DNA of 64,000 nt from Trametes villosa (taxonomy: Eukaryota; Basidiomycota; Agaricomycetes; Polyporales; Polyporaceae). Location of the stretch: NCBI GenBank assembly GCA_002964805.2, contig PUDQ02000015.1, positions 62,001 to 126,000 on the forward strand, in the 5' to 3' direction. Shown here one piece after another: positions 36,224-48,063 of this stretch (within the stretch, counting starts at the first letter, position 1; the number at the start of each line of letters is the position of its first letter). The position numbers were made by a program, and so were the translations under genes. A model generated the notes under the pieces. That model was not told the origin of the DNA and made no database searches. It saw only the letters and a list, made by a program, of their open reading frames with translations.

Positions 36224-36869
36224 GCCGCTGCTCCCACTGAGCGCGCTGCAGTCCATCGAGATCCGAGGACACTGCAAGATCATCGTGGATGATACCAAGC
36301 TCGACGCGATGGCGCGCGCGTGGCCCGCCCTCCGTACTATCGACTTGTCCGCAGCACTGTCAGCGAGCCAATGGTCTGAGGGGAGGAGTACAGCGGCTGG
36401 GGCGACCGCTAAGGTGCGCGCACGAGTCAACTCCGAAAACGGCGAGAGGTTCAAGATGCCTGCTCCCGATATCATGTCCGAGGACCTCCCCCAGGCGACA
36501 CTCGCAGGACTCGTCCCGTTTACGCTACACTGCGCGGACCTAGAATGCTTGGCCATTCCCCTCGACATGCGCGTGGTGCCGAGTCCTCGCGCGGAGCGGC
36601 AGCTCTCCGTGTGCTTGACTCCCCAGCGGACGTGCAGCTTGAGCATGTTTAGGATAGTGGGGTGTGTGCCACCAGCAGACCCGTTGGCGGTTGCGCCGTT
36701 CCTATCGCTGCTGTTCCCGCGACTTGCGAGCTTCAGTTATCCCGACTCTCCGACCTCTATGACGCTAGAACTTCGACGCCTTCATGTCCAAATCCAGGCG
36801 CTTCGCAGGCAGGAGAGAACATGGGCGCGAACCCTTGGAAAGACTGTCAAGGAGCCGGGATGCCCGTAG

Positions 36870-37314
36870 AATCAAGGTACTTCGATCGCACATCAGCTCA
36901 CCGTTGGTGGTCTAAGTTTTGCGAAGACAAAGCCTTTTTTTCATTTCTAGTAGGCCGTTTCCGTCTCTGATTCCTGCTCCAAGACCTAGTAGAACTACGG
37001 CATATTGGAGTCCGATCTCAAGGGACTTGTTACTATACTACGCTCATGCACACCGTATGCCTGGCTGGGCCGTACATGTACAACAAGAAGCGTTGAGCTC
37101 TAGCTAGTGCCATCGACTGACCAGCAACCCTCGGAGTGCCGAAGGACGAGGACCAGGAAGCCGGGCGTAGGCCGTAGAAGCAATGTGCTGGCAGGCTCTT
37201 CTTCACGTGATCGCGTTAGACATCGCGGCGAACGCGCGCGCGGCGCGTTTCCTGCTTTTGTACCACCACCACCTTTTCGCCGTTACGCAGCTCTACATAC
37301 GGGGGCGGCCAGAA
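36870..37314. other. Spacer upstream of HAUS6
   Basis: This 445 bp spacer follows the F-box stop codon. A possible upstream in-frame ATG at 37183 would add 44 residues that do not look like the family, so 37315 is preferred for the next gene. Confidence 0.5.
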
Positions 37315-39964
37315 ATGACAGTACCAGGCGCTATGCTTCCAAATGGGTTGCTGATCATCCTTCACCTTCATCTTCTCGATTACCCGCTGCACGATGCGAC
37401 GGGCTACGACGAACGCCTTTTCGACCCCACGCGCGGCATGCGCGAGCGGAACAGGGCCATGGAGGACATTGCGTACTTCCTTGTTGGGAAAATTGAGCGC
37501 AGCAAGGAACGCGCGAAGTCGGTGAGCCAATCTCTCCTCGCAGCATGCGCACGGGCTCACTCTAGATCAGATCCTGCCCACCTACCCGTGCTTGCAGCCA
37601 TCGGACATGACTGCCTTCCGGATCGCCCTGGCAAAGTACGTCGAGGCCATCCGGAATGGCATCGTTCATACGACGCATGCCGTCGAGAAGCCGCCGGAGC
37701 AGAAAGGGAAGCAGCCCGCTTCTTCTCCCCGAGATGAGGCCTTGGCCCCAACGGCCTGGTGGTGGAAAGACGTCGTCGTGCGCAAGTCCATCCTCGATGA
37801 ATGTTGCGGAGAGCGGTAGGACGCCGTGCATCTCCTGTAATGACCCGGCCGGCGTGCTAAAGCCAGGCTTCGTGCTAGATTCGAGCGCCTGATCCTGGCG
37901 TTGTCGAGCCATGCCATCCTGAAGAACACCGCCCAGGCGCCGTCCACATTGCATCCACTTTCCGTGCAAGATCATGCGGTGCGGCGCTATATGAACGCGC
38001 TCCTTTCATCTCCGCCCTCTGACGCCTTCTCTCTGTGCGTGTGATATAGATCCTGAATGCGCTCTCCAAGGCATACACGGCACGCCTCGCGGCAGCCCAG
38101 AACGAAAGACTCCAATGGGAACGATCGGCGGCACTGCTCATCCAGCGTCACGCCGACCTTGTCGCGATTCGCGTGCGTGTTCCCTGTGCGGCGCGGGGCG
38201 GGTGGTGCATCTGACTGCCTTTCTGGACAGGCAAGGCTGGCGGATCCGCGGCACGCTTCCTCCTCCAAGTATGACGCCTTGGACACGGCACGGCTCCTCG
38301 CACAGCGCGACTCGAGGCTCCAGGACCTGCGCCGTGGGACTTGGCAAAGCGATGAGGGTCGCAGGGCTCTCCAGCTCGTCACATCTCTCGCCGGCCTCGT
38401 TGATCCCTCACCGACTTCTACCAGAACCCCTGTGTCCGCTGTTGAGGAGGCTCGGTCAGACCCCTTGTCTCGGGCAGATCATCAGTCACAGGTAGGCTGC
38501 TCTTCTTCCCCTTGAGATCGATTTATTCTGCACGCCAGACACCCAGCTGACCAACGGTCGAACCCACGTCCTCTCCTCGCACAGGCTCCTGTCCCAGCCG
38601 AAGCACCTCCCCTCCCCATCGCCGCGGCCCGCCACCCGTCACATCTGCACGCACTCAGCGCACCGCTCTTCCCCGCGCAGAAAGCGTCGTCGTCATCGCA
38701 AAGTGAACAACATGGAAGCCCCTCTGCGCTTCCGCATGCGATCGCAGAGCGGATCGCAGCGGTGCAAGATGTGCAGCACTCGCTCCAAGAGGCTCTGCAG
38801 GCCGCGCAGGGCATCCACGCACAGTTGCAGCGCCGCCTGCTGAAAGCGAAGGAGCGTACGGCCATACTGGCGGGCCGTAAAATAGCACTCGACGCGCGCT
38901 TGTGGGCGCCGAGGGCGGGGGCGGGCGTAGTCTTCAAGGTGCGTTCCCTCTCCGTCGGGTGCATCCCGTGCCCAGCATCCTAACCTCACGCATCCATTTG
39001 CGGTGCATAATAGTCCCCGGAAGACGCGGCTCCACTGTTTGAACAATTCGGGCTAGAGGCTGCTGCATCCGAGACTGCGGTTGAAGACCGTATCGCCCAT
39101 ATCCGCACTGCGATCCTTCCGCCCTTCGTGATAGAGCCCCTGCCTGAGCCCGAGCCCGAGCCTGAAGCACTGCGTCCAGCCACCCGGATTCCCCAACCGC
39201 AATCGCGCGGGCAACCGCCAAAGGCAGCGTCACATCAGCCCGCATATACCCAGCACGCGAAGGTTCACCCTGGGAAGGCCCAGCCACGGGCACACCTAGC
39301 AGATGTCCCGCCGGCCAAAACAACACAGCGGGACCAGAAAGCACGGGCGGTGTCGCGCAGACTTTCTCGCCGCGCATCTGCTGCCCGAACGCGACGGTCA
39401 ACGATGTTCGGGCGGGGCGAGGATGCAGAGATACTCCGAGTGAGCAAACGACTATCCGTCCGTTCACACTCATCGTTGTCGCGCAAGCTCACGCTTTGAT
39501 GACAGATTGTCGCGTCCATCGAGGACCGCTCGGACTCCGAGGATGAAGACAAGATTGTGGAAGAGCGAGGGCTCACGCAACCGCGCACACCCGCCCGCTG
39601 GCAGCAGCAGCTCGGTACACGGGGGACGCTCCTCTCGAGCGTGATGAAGAGCGCGCCGCGCCAGTCGTACGACATCGACGTCCACGAACGGGCGGCGCAC
39701 GTCCCGCGTTTGCCTAGCTTGCGCCTTAGCGGCGCTCCGGAGCTCGACGAAGAGGACGAAGAAGACGAGGCAGATGGGTTGGGTTCGATCGAACAGGGTG
39801 TGGGCGATGGTAATGGCGATGACGATGAAGGTGAAGGCGGCGAAGTGTACGAAGGGAACAGCATGACTCTGGCAGACATTTTGCTGCATGCGGGAAACCA
39901 GGGTAACACATCATTGCAACTGCTAGGAGAAGAGCTGGAGGACGAGATGTCTGACTGGGAATGA
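37315..39964 (+). CDS. HAUS6: HAUS augmin-like complex subunit 6
   Basis: Eight exons: 37315-37521, 37571-37815, 37879-37978, 38050-38172, 38231-38491, 38585-38938, 39014-39439, 39506-39964. They sum to 2,175 nt (724 residues). The N-terminal HAUS6 domain is clear: YDERLFDPTRGMRERNRAME, YFLVGKIERSKERAKS, ILPTYPCLQPSDMTAFR, WWWKDVVVRKSILDECCGER and FERLILALSSHAILK. Helical, Gln/Ala/Arg-rich coiled coils follow (AAQNERLQWERSAALLIQR; VQDVQHSLQEALQAAQG). The second half is charged and disordered (PEPEPEPEALRP; LDEEDEEDEADG). Augmin binds existing microtubules and recruits gamma-tubulin for branching nucleation in the spindle. The start at 37315 gives a short hydrophobic N-terminus (MTVPGAMLPNGLLIILHLHL) as in relatives. 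Confidence 0.92.
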
Positions 39965-40383
39965 ATGGATGCTATGGATATGTACAGGGCCGCTGTACTG
40001 TACTTATACTGATCACCACAACACATAAACCGTAGCTTTCATCGATTCACCCGCTTAAAACGAGTAAATATGTGCCGCCGCCCGACGCTAACGACGGCGC
40101 ATATACGTGGGGCTGGTTGATCGCCCTCAATTACCCAAGTGTCTCCCGCACGCTAGTACATGATTCATATGGCACGCAAATGATTTGTTCTTTCAGGCAG
40201 ATGTCATGCATAATGAGGGCATGGCATAGCGCATGTATTTTGTGCAGTGGTTGGCCGGTCTGGCCGGTTCTCGTGGAGCAGTATACAGGGGACAAGACAC
40301 ATACGGAGGTGATGATGCGATGCGGGACGAAGGGGAACCACCAGCTCGGATAGCGTAGGTAGACATGCGCGCAGTGGACCCGC
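39965..40383. other. Convergent 3' spacer, HAUS6 / eL37
   Basis: 419 bp lie between two converging genes. It presumably holds both terminators and 3' UTRs. No gene is seen. Confidence 0.5.
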
Positions 40384-41148
40384 TTATGCCTCCGTCGTCG
40401 TCTTGGTGCGCTTGACCGCGCGGGTGTTCTCCCTGGGGCAATGTGAGGAAAAGGCTCGTCGCATATAGAGACGTGACATACCTGAAGCCGTTCTTGAACC
40501 GCCGGGAGACGGTCTTCAGGTAGCGCATGCGGCCGGTACCGGTGGTCTTTCTGCGCTTAGCCTTCTGGCCCCACTCGTACGACCGCAGCTTCGCGCTGGG
40601 GTAGCCGCACTGCGCGCACTCTGCAGAAGCGTTGTGAGCGGCCGTTCATTGCACAGGTGGGTGCGAAGGTATGATCGGGTTGGTGGGGGGAGGCACGTAC
40701 CCTTGTGCTGCTTGTGGAAGGCACGGTTGCCACACCGCCTGCAGAGGGTGTGGGACTTCGTGTGCCGCTTACTGCATTACGGGAGGACTATTCAGATCAG
40801 AGGAGGGGGGAATGGCCTGGCAAACGTACCCGAAGGAGGTGGTACCTATGTGCGGTTACAGAGCACACAAGAATACGAATATCAGTTCCGTTGCCATCTA
40901 GCTGTCTCCCGCAGGTACGAACCTTTCGTCTAGAGAGGAAACGAGGCCGTCAGCATTCGAATGGATGCAAGGGAGCGGGGCCGTCGAAACACGCCAGAGG
41001 GACCCTCCCGCCAAAAGACCGTCATCCGACCGCACTCCGTCCCATCCACCCCTTCAACGCCGCCGATCCGTCCCGTTCAAACGCAGATAGGCCTCGTTGC
41101 GTCGTGTACGTCCCTCTGGCGTGCAGAATACGGGCATGGACTCACCAT
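40384..41148 (-). CDS. RPL37: 60S ribosomal protein eL37
   Basis: Six exons on the minus strand: 41148-41146 (the ATG alone), 40929-40923 (7 nt), 40845-40830 (16 nt), 40771-40701, 40620-40482, 40432-40384. The total is 285 nt (94 residues). The protein starts [19 protein letters not shown] and has the zinc ribbon Cys19-x2-Cys22 ... Cys34-x2-Cys37. It continues [20 protein letters not shown] and [16 protein letters not shown], with a Thr/Lys-rich end. eL37 sits near the polypeptide exit tunnel of the large subunit. The ATG-only first exon is supported by ACC-ATG followed directly by GTGAGT, and by the 7-nt exon ACGAAAG between good splice sites. Intron 1 (216 nt) is by far the longest and contains an inverted repeat. 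Confidence 0.93.
40990..41123. repeat. 14-bp inverted repeat inside eL37 intron 1
   Basis: CACGCCAGAGGGAC (40990-41003) and GTCCCTCTGGCGTG (41110-41123) are perfect inverse copies 106 bp apart, wholly within the 216 nt first intron. In the transcript they could form a 14-bp stem closing a ~106 nt loop. No C/D box pair is obvious by eye; an H/ACA-type or purely splicing-related structure cannot be excluded. Confidence 0.8.
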
Positions 41149-43478
41149 GGTGTCTTGAACTTGAGGGGGGCCGGTCGGGTGTCTTGTGCAAAATCGCCTC
41201 TATGGACGAGCAGCCACCCCGGTTTGGAAACCACGTGGCGCTTTAGACGCTCGTAGCCGCAGACTATGGGCGCTTCCCCTCGTACTCTCTCCTCCGTCTC
41301 GACTTTCATGAACATCTGGCTGTAGATCCTGTCTCTCACGCACAATGTGCTGGGCATCGTGATACACGGTGCTTCGGTGGCTTCTCTGTGTTTCCTGTGT
41401 AGCCGGGCCTTTACATTTTCGCTCTCAATCCTCATGAAACACTGGCAAGTATACAATCGACACTTGGTCGACCGCGTTTTTGAGACCTCCGTGGTAGTAC
41501 AATCATTCAGAAGGTAGCGCACCTTAATGCTCCGTTCACTACCGCACCGGGACATATCTGAGATTGCAAGTACAGCTCGCCACGCTAAACCATGGTCCAT
41601 CGTATTTAGCCCAGTGCCGATGGCATACGCTCCAACGACAACGACTCTATCATCAATTGCAATGTTAGAGTGGCTGGTCTAGCTGCCATACGGCCATGCG
41701 TGAAACATTCATCCTCGATATCTGCAACCGATATCGAAGCTGCCAACGAACGCGCGTCTTGTGGACGGTCGTTGAAGTTCAGCCGGAGATAGCTCCAATA
41801 TGAACCTCGTCGACGTTTCCGTGCCTCGCAGCGGTGGCATATGCGGACTCAGATAAAGTTTTCAAGTCCTATTGCCATTGGCGCGGTTTTTGCCCTAGGT
41901 CGTGCGGATATCAGCTCATACTGATACACAGCGGAGTCGGTACCGTGGCCGTGTCTCCAGCTGAAGTTGCGCGCGGTGAAGACCCAACGCCAGCCTCGCG
42001 AGTCGTCGTTCAACTTCGGGCTTTGCACAGGTGAGCTTGTTGCCACTATCCTGATGCATATCTCGCGCAATGTTCGCTGACAGGGAGGGTGGGCACCCCA
42101 CGGTGCAGAATTCAGAATGGCCTGGATGCAACGGCTCTGTAAAGATCGACCAGGATGAATTTAATACCCCGTTTCACACGCAGCGCTGGTGCGTTTTCAC
42201 GAAGCGCGAGGCTTATTTTCATACGGTATCGTTGAAAAACAGCTTCGCGCGGATGAATCCCAGGGTATGAATATCACACGCGCGGTGCAAGGTTCCAGCA
42301 GGTCCGTTGCACGCGCGTTCGCGGGTGAAAACATGCTGAAATATCCCCACCAATTGATTTTTAGACCAGCGACGCACACATTTCACCCGTTGTATTCGGA
42401 AGTTCAAAATTACTGCTCATTCAATCTACGATGGGGTATGGAAGGGTACAGCGACTAGAATATGTATATATCTATTACACTACCTTCAATCAGATCACAG
42501 GGGTAGAGCTTAACGACTCGGAATGCCGACTCACCGCCGGCAACGAAGAGAGCTACAGTAACGGCGCAGCAATCAATCGATACTCACCTCCTCGGTAAAC
42601 CTGCCTCAATGCATTCAATATAGTTATTCGCATGAACGCGCACCTGCAGGCCACCCATAGCACCTGTACGAAACCTCGCGAATGCCGAACCAGGCCGAAC
42701 CTTGATGCTGAAGAGAGCTTTGCAGCTGTGATGCGTAGTGAGAAACTGAGCCGTGCAGTGGTAGACTAGTGATGATATCGAAAGACCTAGGAGGCGCAGC
42801 GGACCCGCGAACTAAGACGGTGATGATGGTCGAGAGCAACGCAGGCGAAGAGGTGCGGGCGCGGGGAAATATCTTTTAGACGCCCGCGTGGAGTGCATGA
42901 TGTCAGCGCCTCCAGCGGCTTTCGAGGACTTGGACGATTTCGGCGGGGAGAGGCGTTGAGTTTCAGCTTCTCCCCGGCCAAAAATTAAATGGGTGAAATC
43001 CATACGTTATTCATCTTCATCCGCAATTCATCCACTCAAGCGATGAATTCGCCCATTCAACCTCGCGTCGGGTGAATTTCACACGCGCCGGTTTGCACAG
43101 TGCGGCACCGCCATCCATGAACGTTCCCTTGGGACTTCAGACTTGGCCGGCCGCGTGCACGTCAGAATAAGTCAAGAACAGACCGGGGGGCGACTCACAC
43201 CGCTTGGCCTGATGGTGGCCGGTCATCCTGCGTCTCACTTGCGTGCCGTGGCAAGCTTGCTTGAGCTTGCATGACTGCCTCACATGCCTCGGTGGACGGT
43301 CATGAGTCCTGATGGTTTGCTGATCATTCGCTCTGTTCCTGTCCACAACTGGTCATCTTGAGGCGTTTACGTGCTTGTTTCTTAGCGATGCCCATGAACA
43401 GGATATCCGCCCACACGATGGCCGGTGACTTTCACAGCGCTGGGATTTTTTGCGAGGCACCTGGGTGAGGCCTCGCGC
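41149..43478. other. Intergenic 2.3 kb with short dispersed repeats
   Basis: No gene is recognised on either strand. Three related phrases occur: GGATGAATTTAATACC..TTTCACACG (about 42153-42180), GGATGAATCC..ATCACACGCGCGG (42251-42284) and GGGTGAATTTCACACGCGCC (43070-43089). AT-rich, partly inverted copies of AAATGGGTGAAAT / GAATGGGCGAATT surround 42985-43060. These may be the worn ends of a small transposable element. Confidence 0.45.
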
Positions 43479-44311
43479 AGATAAGCGGTTATCTAGCTTT
43501 ATCTAGACGGCGGTCGACCACTCATTACACGAAGGGGTGGTGTCAGCCGCAAGGGTCCGTCGGCGAGCGTCTCGGTCGAGCGCGCAAAAACGGTTCCACG
43601 ACCACGGGTCTAGGCACATCCCATTGGGCGATCGCGCGGCCTTCGTCATGATGCGGGGAAATTGTGTCGATTCGCAATCGCGTCTGGCGAGTCCCGCCCG
43701 CGGAACAACGTGCGCAGCGTGTCGCCAGGGGTGCGCGGTAAACTGGCGCGCCGGAGGCATTTTTCAGTGCTTCACGCAGAGGTCGGCCGCTCAAGAGCCT
43801 CGCGTCAGACGGTCTTTTCTTGCAGCACGCGCGGTCTATTCGCGGGTATTCTATATAGAGACCCCGAGGCCGGGAAGAGGCGGACGTTCTGGCCCCGAGG
43901 AGAGAGCGGTGGCAGCGGTGCATACCCGGAAGAGTGGAGAGATAAGATCTCCCTGCTGCAGAGCCGACGCAAGCGATCACCTCCCCGCTCCGGAGCATCC
44001 AACACGAGCCATCTCCGCCAATGTTCACCGCACTAGTCAATCGGCCTAGTCCAAAGGTATAGGTCGAGAAGGAACGCGAAATCCTGCTTGTGCTTGTAGA
44101 AAATCGCGGAGAACCACCCTACCGGGGTGCGAGCGGGGCTCTCGGCGACAGGGGGAGGGCTGGGAGTGTGTTACCGGGGCGCCGAGAGACGGATAAGATA
44201 AAGATACACACAAGCAATCTTGGTGATAGACGCCGGCATACACTGCCCCCTAATGGGCGGGCCGCGATTGGCCAGGGCGGGGAGAGATGTGCGTTATCAG
44301 CCTTTTTATCA
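43479..44311. promoter_or_regulatory. Cluster of GATA-factor sites upstream of SRE1
   Basis: HGATAR-type sites lie at AGATAAG 43479-43485, TTATCT 43489-43494 and 43499-43504, AGATAAG 43940-43946, GATAAGATAAAG 44192-44203, TTATCA 44294-44299 and 44306-44311. At least seven sites on both strands lie within 1.05 kb of the start codon of a GATA factor. Autoregulation or cross-regulation by another GATA protein is a reasonable inference; similar short sites also arise by chance. Confidence 0.5.
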
Positions 44312-44527
44312 AGAGACGGTTCCGTCCTCCTGACTTTTTGCCTCTTTCCTGTCATCTCTCCCCGGCCGTCCACCCGTCCAGTGCACGCTCTCGTCGTCGT
44401 CTTCCTCGTCTTCGGCCTCGTCACCGACGGCGAACTCGCTTTCTCTCCCGTCCTGGCGCCATATCTGAATACGCATTACTAATCCTCCCCCGCAACCTTA
44501 CTCCCGCGTAATCTCATCTCTCGTATA

Positions 44528-47500
44528 ATGGCCCCGGTCGTGCTGGAGTCCCCCGTCATGAACATGCACAACCCTGCGCTGTCGCCCATGTCAAGGCTAC
44601 AGTTCAACGGTCACATTCACACACCGCCTGCCTCCGATCACTCCAGGAATGACGACGCTTCTCCTCTCGCCTCTACCGCCCCTCTCCCGCCCATCCAAGC
44701 CCGGAACACCAGTTCGCCTTTCCCCTTGGACCCGGCGCTGAGGGAGCGCAACGGAGAGAACGTCGACCCTACCGGGAGTCAGACCAGTCCGTCCGCTAAT
44801 TCCGAGTTGGCGTGTACCAACTGTGGAACTGTTACCACCCCTCAGTGGAGACGCGGCGACGACGGCAAGTCTATCTGCAACGCTTGTGGTGAGTATTACC
44901 TTCTGTGACGAGCTTGCGCCCCGCGGAGGGCCGGCGCACTTGTTTCATCTTCGCCTTGGGCCTGGGGATCGGGCGGACTCCCCTCACAGGCCACGTGTCC
45001 TACGCGTTCGCCTCGTAGCCTCGGGGGCAATCATATCGATTCCTCGCCGCATCTATGCGTCGAGCGCATGTAGCGTGTCCGACATGCGGATATCGCTCGT
45101 CCTTCGCGCTTTGCCGCGTTCGCGTCCTATCACGGAGCGCGTCGCGCAAGGGGAGCCGCTGGGATCACCCTCTGCGGCCAGGATGCCTTGATCATCCACT
45201 TGCTCCGTCTGGGCTATCCTTCCTGCGATGCACCTGCACTCTGACTCGTGTTCCGCTGCCTGCAGTGATAATACCGTCGACCGCGTTTCCCGCAACCATG
45301 CTAACTGATCGCTGCTCTCCATAGGCCTTTACTACAGGACAAAGCACGTCCCTCGTCCTCTCTCCCTTGGGCGTACGTCGACCGCTCAGTCAGCGACACA
45401 TCCGAACGCAAAGCCTTTGGTGCCCCCTAGTCCATTCCAATCGCCGGCCCCCATCCCAGGAAACCCCCAGGACCCCAACCGCCGCCATACAGCATCCCCA
45501 ACCTCGATGCCCACTCCAGCTGCCTCCCCCTCCCTCTCACAAGCCAGAGCTCAGCCGAGCGACGCTAATGCGCCTAAGGCTCCCGTTCAGAAGCACCACG
45601 GTGGTACTTGCCCGGGTGACGGCCGCTGCGATGGCACCGGAGGCACGTCCGCTTGCAACGGCTGTCCCACTTATAACAACGCCATCCAAGCAGGAATGGC
45701 CGATACTGCCAACGGGCAGACTCCACAGAAGGCCGATGGCATCCCATCCGGTGCAGTGGCAGCCACGAACGAGCCATCCGCGGAGACATCTGGCCCAGAC
45801 TCCTCCCCGGTCATCAGCTCTCAGACCCCAGGCGGAAGTCGGTCAAGGGCACGCAGCGCGGTGGGTGCGCTCAGCTGCGCTAACTGTGGCACGAGTACCA
45901 CACCCCTCTGGCGGAGAGATGACGTGGGGAACAACATCTGCAATGCCTGCGGTACGTGTCCATTTCTTTCCTGCTGTGGACCATTGGGAACGCGCACGGC
46001 GGGGCACTCTTGGGTCATGTCCGCGCCAGATGTTCGGTGCCTGTGGACGGGCGCTTGGCATTCGGCGGGTGACAGAAATGGCGCCTCTCGCGTATCTGGG
46101 TTTGATATCTTATCAGATAAGGTGGGGGCACTTGATCTCCCATTGGGCGAGCTCGCCGGCTATGCGCTAGTCGTGAGTGTCCGCGACACCGCAGATGATC
46201 GCTAGAGTGCCGACGGAGCGGTCGCGCACTCTGGGGCGTGCTCTGTATGGGACGGGGACATTGCGCCGGATTCGGGCGAAGCCAGCGTCCGTAATCGCCC
46301 TTGCCCTTCCCCGTCGTGTTCGCTTTTTCGCCCGCTCGCCCGTCCTAACACCCTTGGCTGATCGCAACGTTTTCCTCTTCCCTCCTCTGCGTTTGCTGGG
46401 CGAACAGGTCTCTACTTTAAGCTCCACGGCACGCACCGCCCGAACTCGATGAAGAAGACCGTCATCAAGCGACGGAAGCGCGTCCCCGCAGCGCCCGGCG
46501 CGCCCGGCTCCCCCACCCAGCACGACCGCATGACGGACCAGGCTGCGGCCGAGGTCCTCGCCAGCGTCGGTCGCGCCGTCCCCTCCGGCTCGCAAGGCGC
46601 CCCTGAGGAGAGCGAAGAGGAGCGGCCGAAGAAGCGTACGCGTCGCCCGCGTGCGTCGAAGGCCCGCGAGCAGGACGCAGAGGGGATGGACGTGGACGAG
46701 GAGGACGAGGGCAAGCCGCGCAAGACGCGTCGCACGGGCGGCGGCCGCGGCGGGCGGGGAGGGTCGCGGGAGAGCAGCAACGTCACACAGGCGGGCCAGT
46801 GGGGTGAGCAGATGATGCAGGGCATGGGCGACCCCCAGACGCTCGAGCACCGACCCGGCAGCGCAGGCCAGCCGCAAGAACACAGCTACGGTGCTGGCGC
46901 GCCCCGCGGCAACCCCTTCCCCCCGGCGCACGCCAACCAGACACTCCCCGGGCTCATCGCCGCGCTCGGCCCCGAGGTCGTCACGAGCCTCATGAACTCG
47001 CAGTACGCTGGCGTCCCCCCTCCCCCGCCCAGCTACATGCGCTCGGGCTCCGCAGGTGGGAACGGGCCCGGGGGCGTCCCGAGCAGGACGCACTCGCCGC
47101 TCGCGGGCCACCCGATGAACGCCCCGCCCCCGGGCGCGCACTACGCGCTCCCCCCGCCATTACATGTCCCCGCGCCGTTCCCCGGGGGCCCCGTCGGGCC
47201 GTCGTTCTACCACACCGGCGCGCCGCAGATGCCGCCCCCGCCGCAGGTCATGGACGGGCCGCCGCACGTCCCGAGCGTCGCGGAGCTCGACCACCACTAC
47301 CGCGAGCTCGCGGAGCAGCGGAAGCGGTTAGAGGAGATGCTGGAGCGCACGGATAGGATGATGGCGGGCGTGAAGCGCGGGCTGGACGAGATGCGCGGCG
47401 CCCCTCAGGCGCAGGAGCAGCCGGCGAAGCAGCAGCCGCCTCCGCAATCGCCGCAGGTGGGGCAGCAGCAACAGCAGGAGGGCGCGGCCGCCCCCGCCGT

Positions 47501-47594
47501 CCCCCTGGCGAGGCAGGAGAAGGGGAGCAGGGAAGGTGCGCCGGTGTGGCACGTCGCGCCGCCGCCCTCCTCGCAGGCTGGCGGGCGTGATTGA
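44528..47594 (+). CDS. SRE1: Iron-responsive GATA repressor, SRE1/Urbs1/SreA type
   Basis: Three exons (44528-44888, 45325-45951, 46408-47594) give 724 residues. Two GATA zinc fingers are present: [20 protein letters not shown] near residues 96-145 and [20 protein letters not shown] near 305-352. Between them is the diagnostic cysteine-rich region ([16 protein letters not shown] ... CNGCPTYNN, about 213-240), which in relatives senses iron through bound iron or an Fe-S cluster. A basic stretch follows finger 2 ([12 protein letters not shown]). A coiled coil lies near the C-terminus (about 621-657, [19 protein letters not shown]) before Gln/Pro-rich tails. Relatives repress siderophore and iron-uptake genes when iron is plentiful. 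Both introns are unusually long (436 and 456 nt) and split the two fingers at the same place, CNACG|LY. Confidence 0.95.
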
Positions 47595-48029
47595 GCGTGG
47601 CGGTGAGGATCGAGCGCGCCGGTGCGATATGTTATGGACATGTGCAAAATGCCCGTTCACTCCCATCATCCCCTCTCCTCCCCCAACCTCTCCACTCGGT
47701 TCTCCAGGGTTTCTTGTCTCTCCGTTGTCGGCGCTGCGCATGTGCTCTTCTCGCTCCCCGTTCCCCGTTCCCCGTGCTCTTGTGGCTCTTGCGGACTGTG
47801 TCGCTGTTTGTGCGCCGGATATTGTATAGGCGGCTGCTGTATGCCTGTCGTCGTCGCCGTTCTATTATGCGTGTATGTATATAGCTGTGATGGTAGTGTA
47901 GAGCACTTTATTTCTATATCTCGTGTCCCCTCTTCCTGACGCCACTTTTGAGATCGAGTGATTCAGTAATGCAGGTGAAACCTCATAACATCTTGGCAAG
48001 CAGCGCAAGTGCAAGTACTCTGGTTACTA

Positions 48030-48063
48030 CCCTCGGACTCACCAAGCCCTCGGACTCACCAAG
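48030..48063. repeat. 17-bp perfect tandem repeat, two copies
   Basis: CCCTCGGACTCACCAAG occurs twice head to tail (48030-48046, 48047-48063). Confidence 0.9.

Larger units (their letters stand above)
33162..36869 (+). pseudogene. F-box protein gene disrupted by a transposon
   Basis: Exon 1 (33162-33464) encodes a typical Agaricomycete F-box start: IYSLPQETISRIYWLL and LSLACTCRFLSEPALDVLWH. A 111 nt intron leads to exon 2 (from 33576: DVRRDFHPDDFNRWVKHAPR), then leucine-rich repeats (FPNLKSIAYPS, LKGLEICRLSCLTSF, LPCLRRLSVHPSG, ALEELVLAG). The frame is interrupted at 34402 by a 1,817 bp element and resumes at 36224 with PLLPLSALQSIEIRG, ending at 36869. Without the element and one TSD copy the reading frame is continuous (about 591 codons), so the insertion is the only visible lesion. 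F-box proteins bring substrates to SCF ubiquitin ligases; the target here is unknown. As it stands the protein would end about ten residues after SF, inside or soon after the element. Confidence 0.85.

Noticed and set aside
37183..37314. Upstream in-frame start for HAUS6
   Set aside because: It would add 44 residues (MCWQALLHVIALDIAANARA...) unlike the family; the ATG at 37315 gives the expected short N-terminus.
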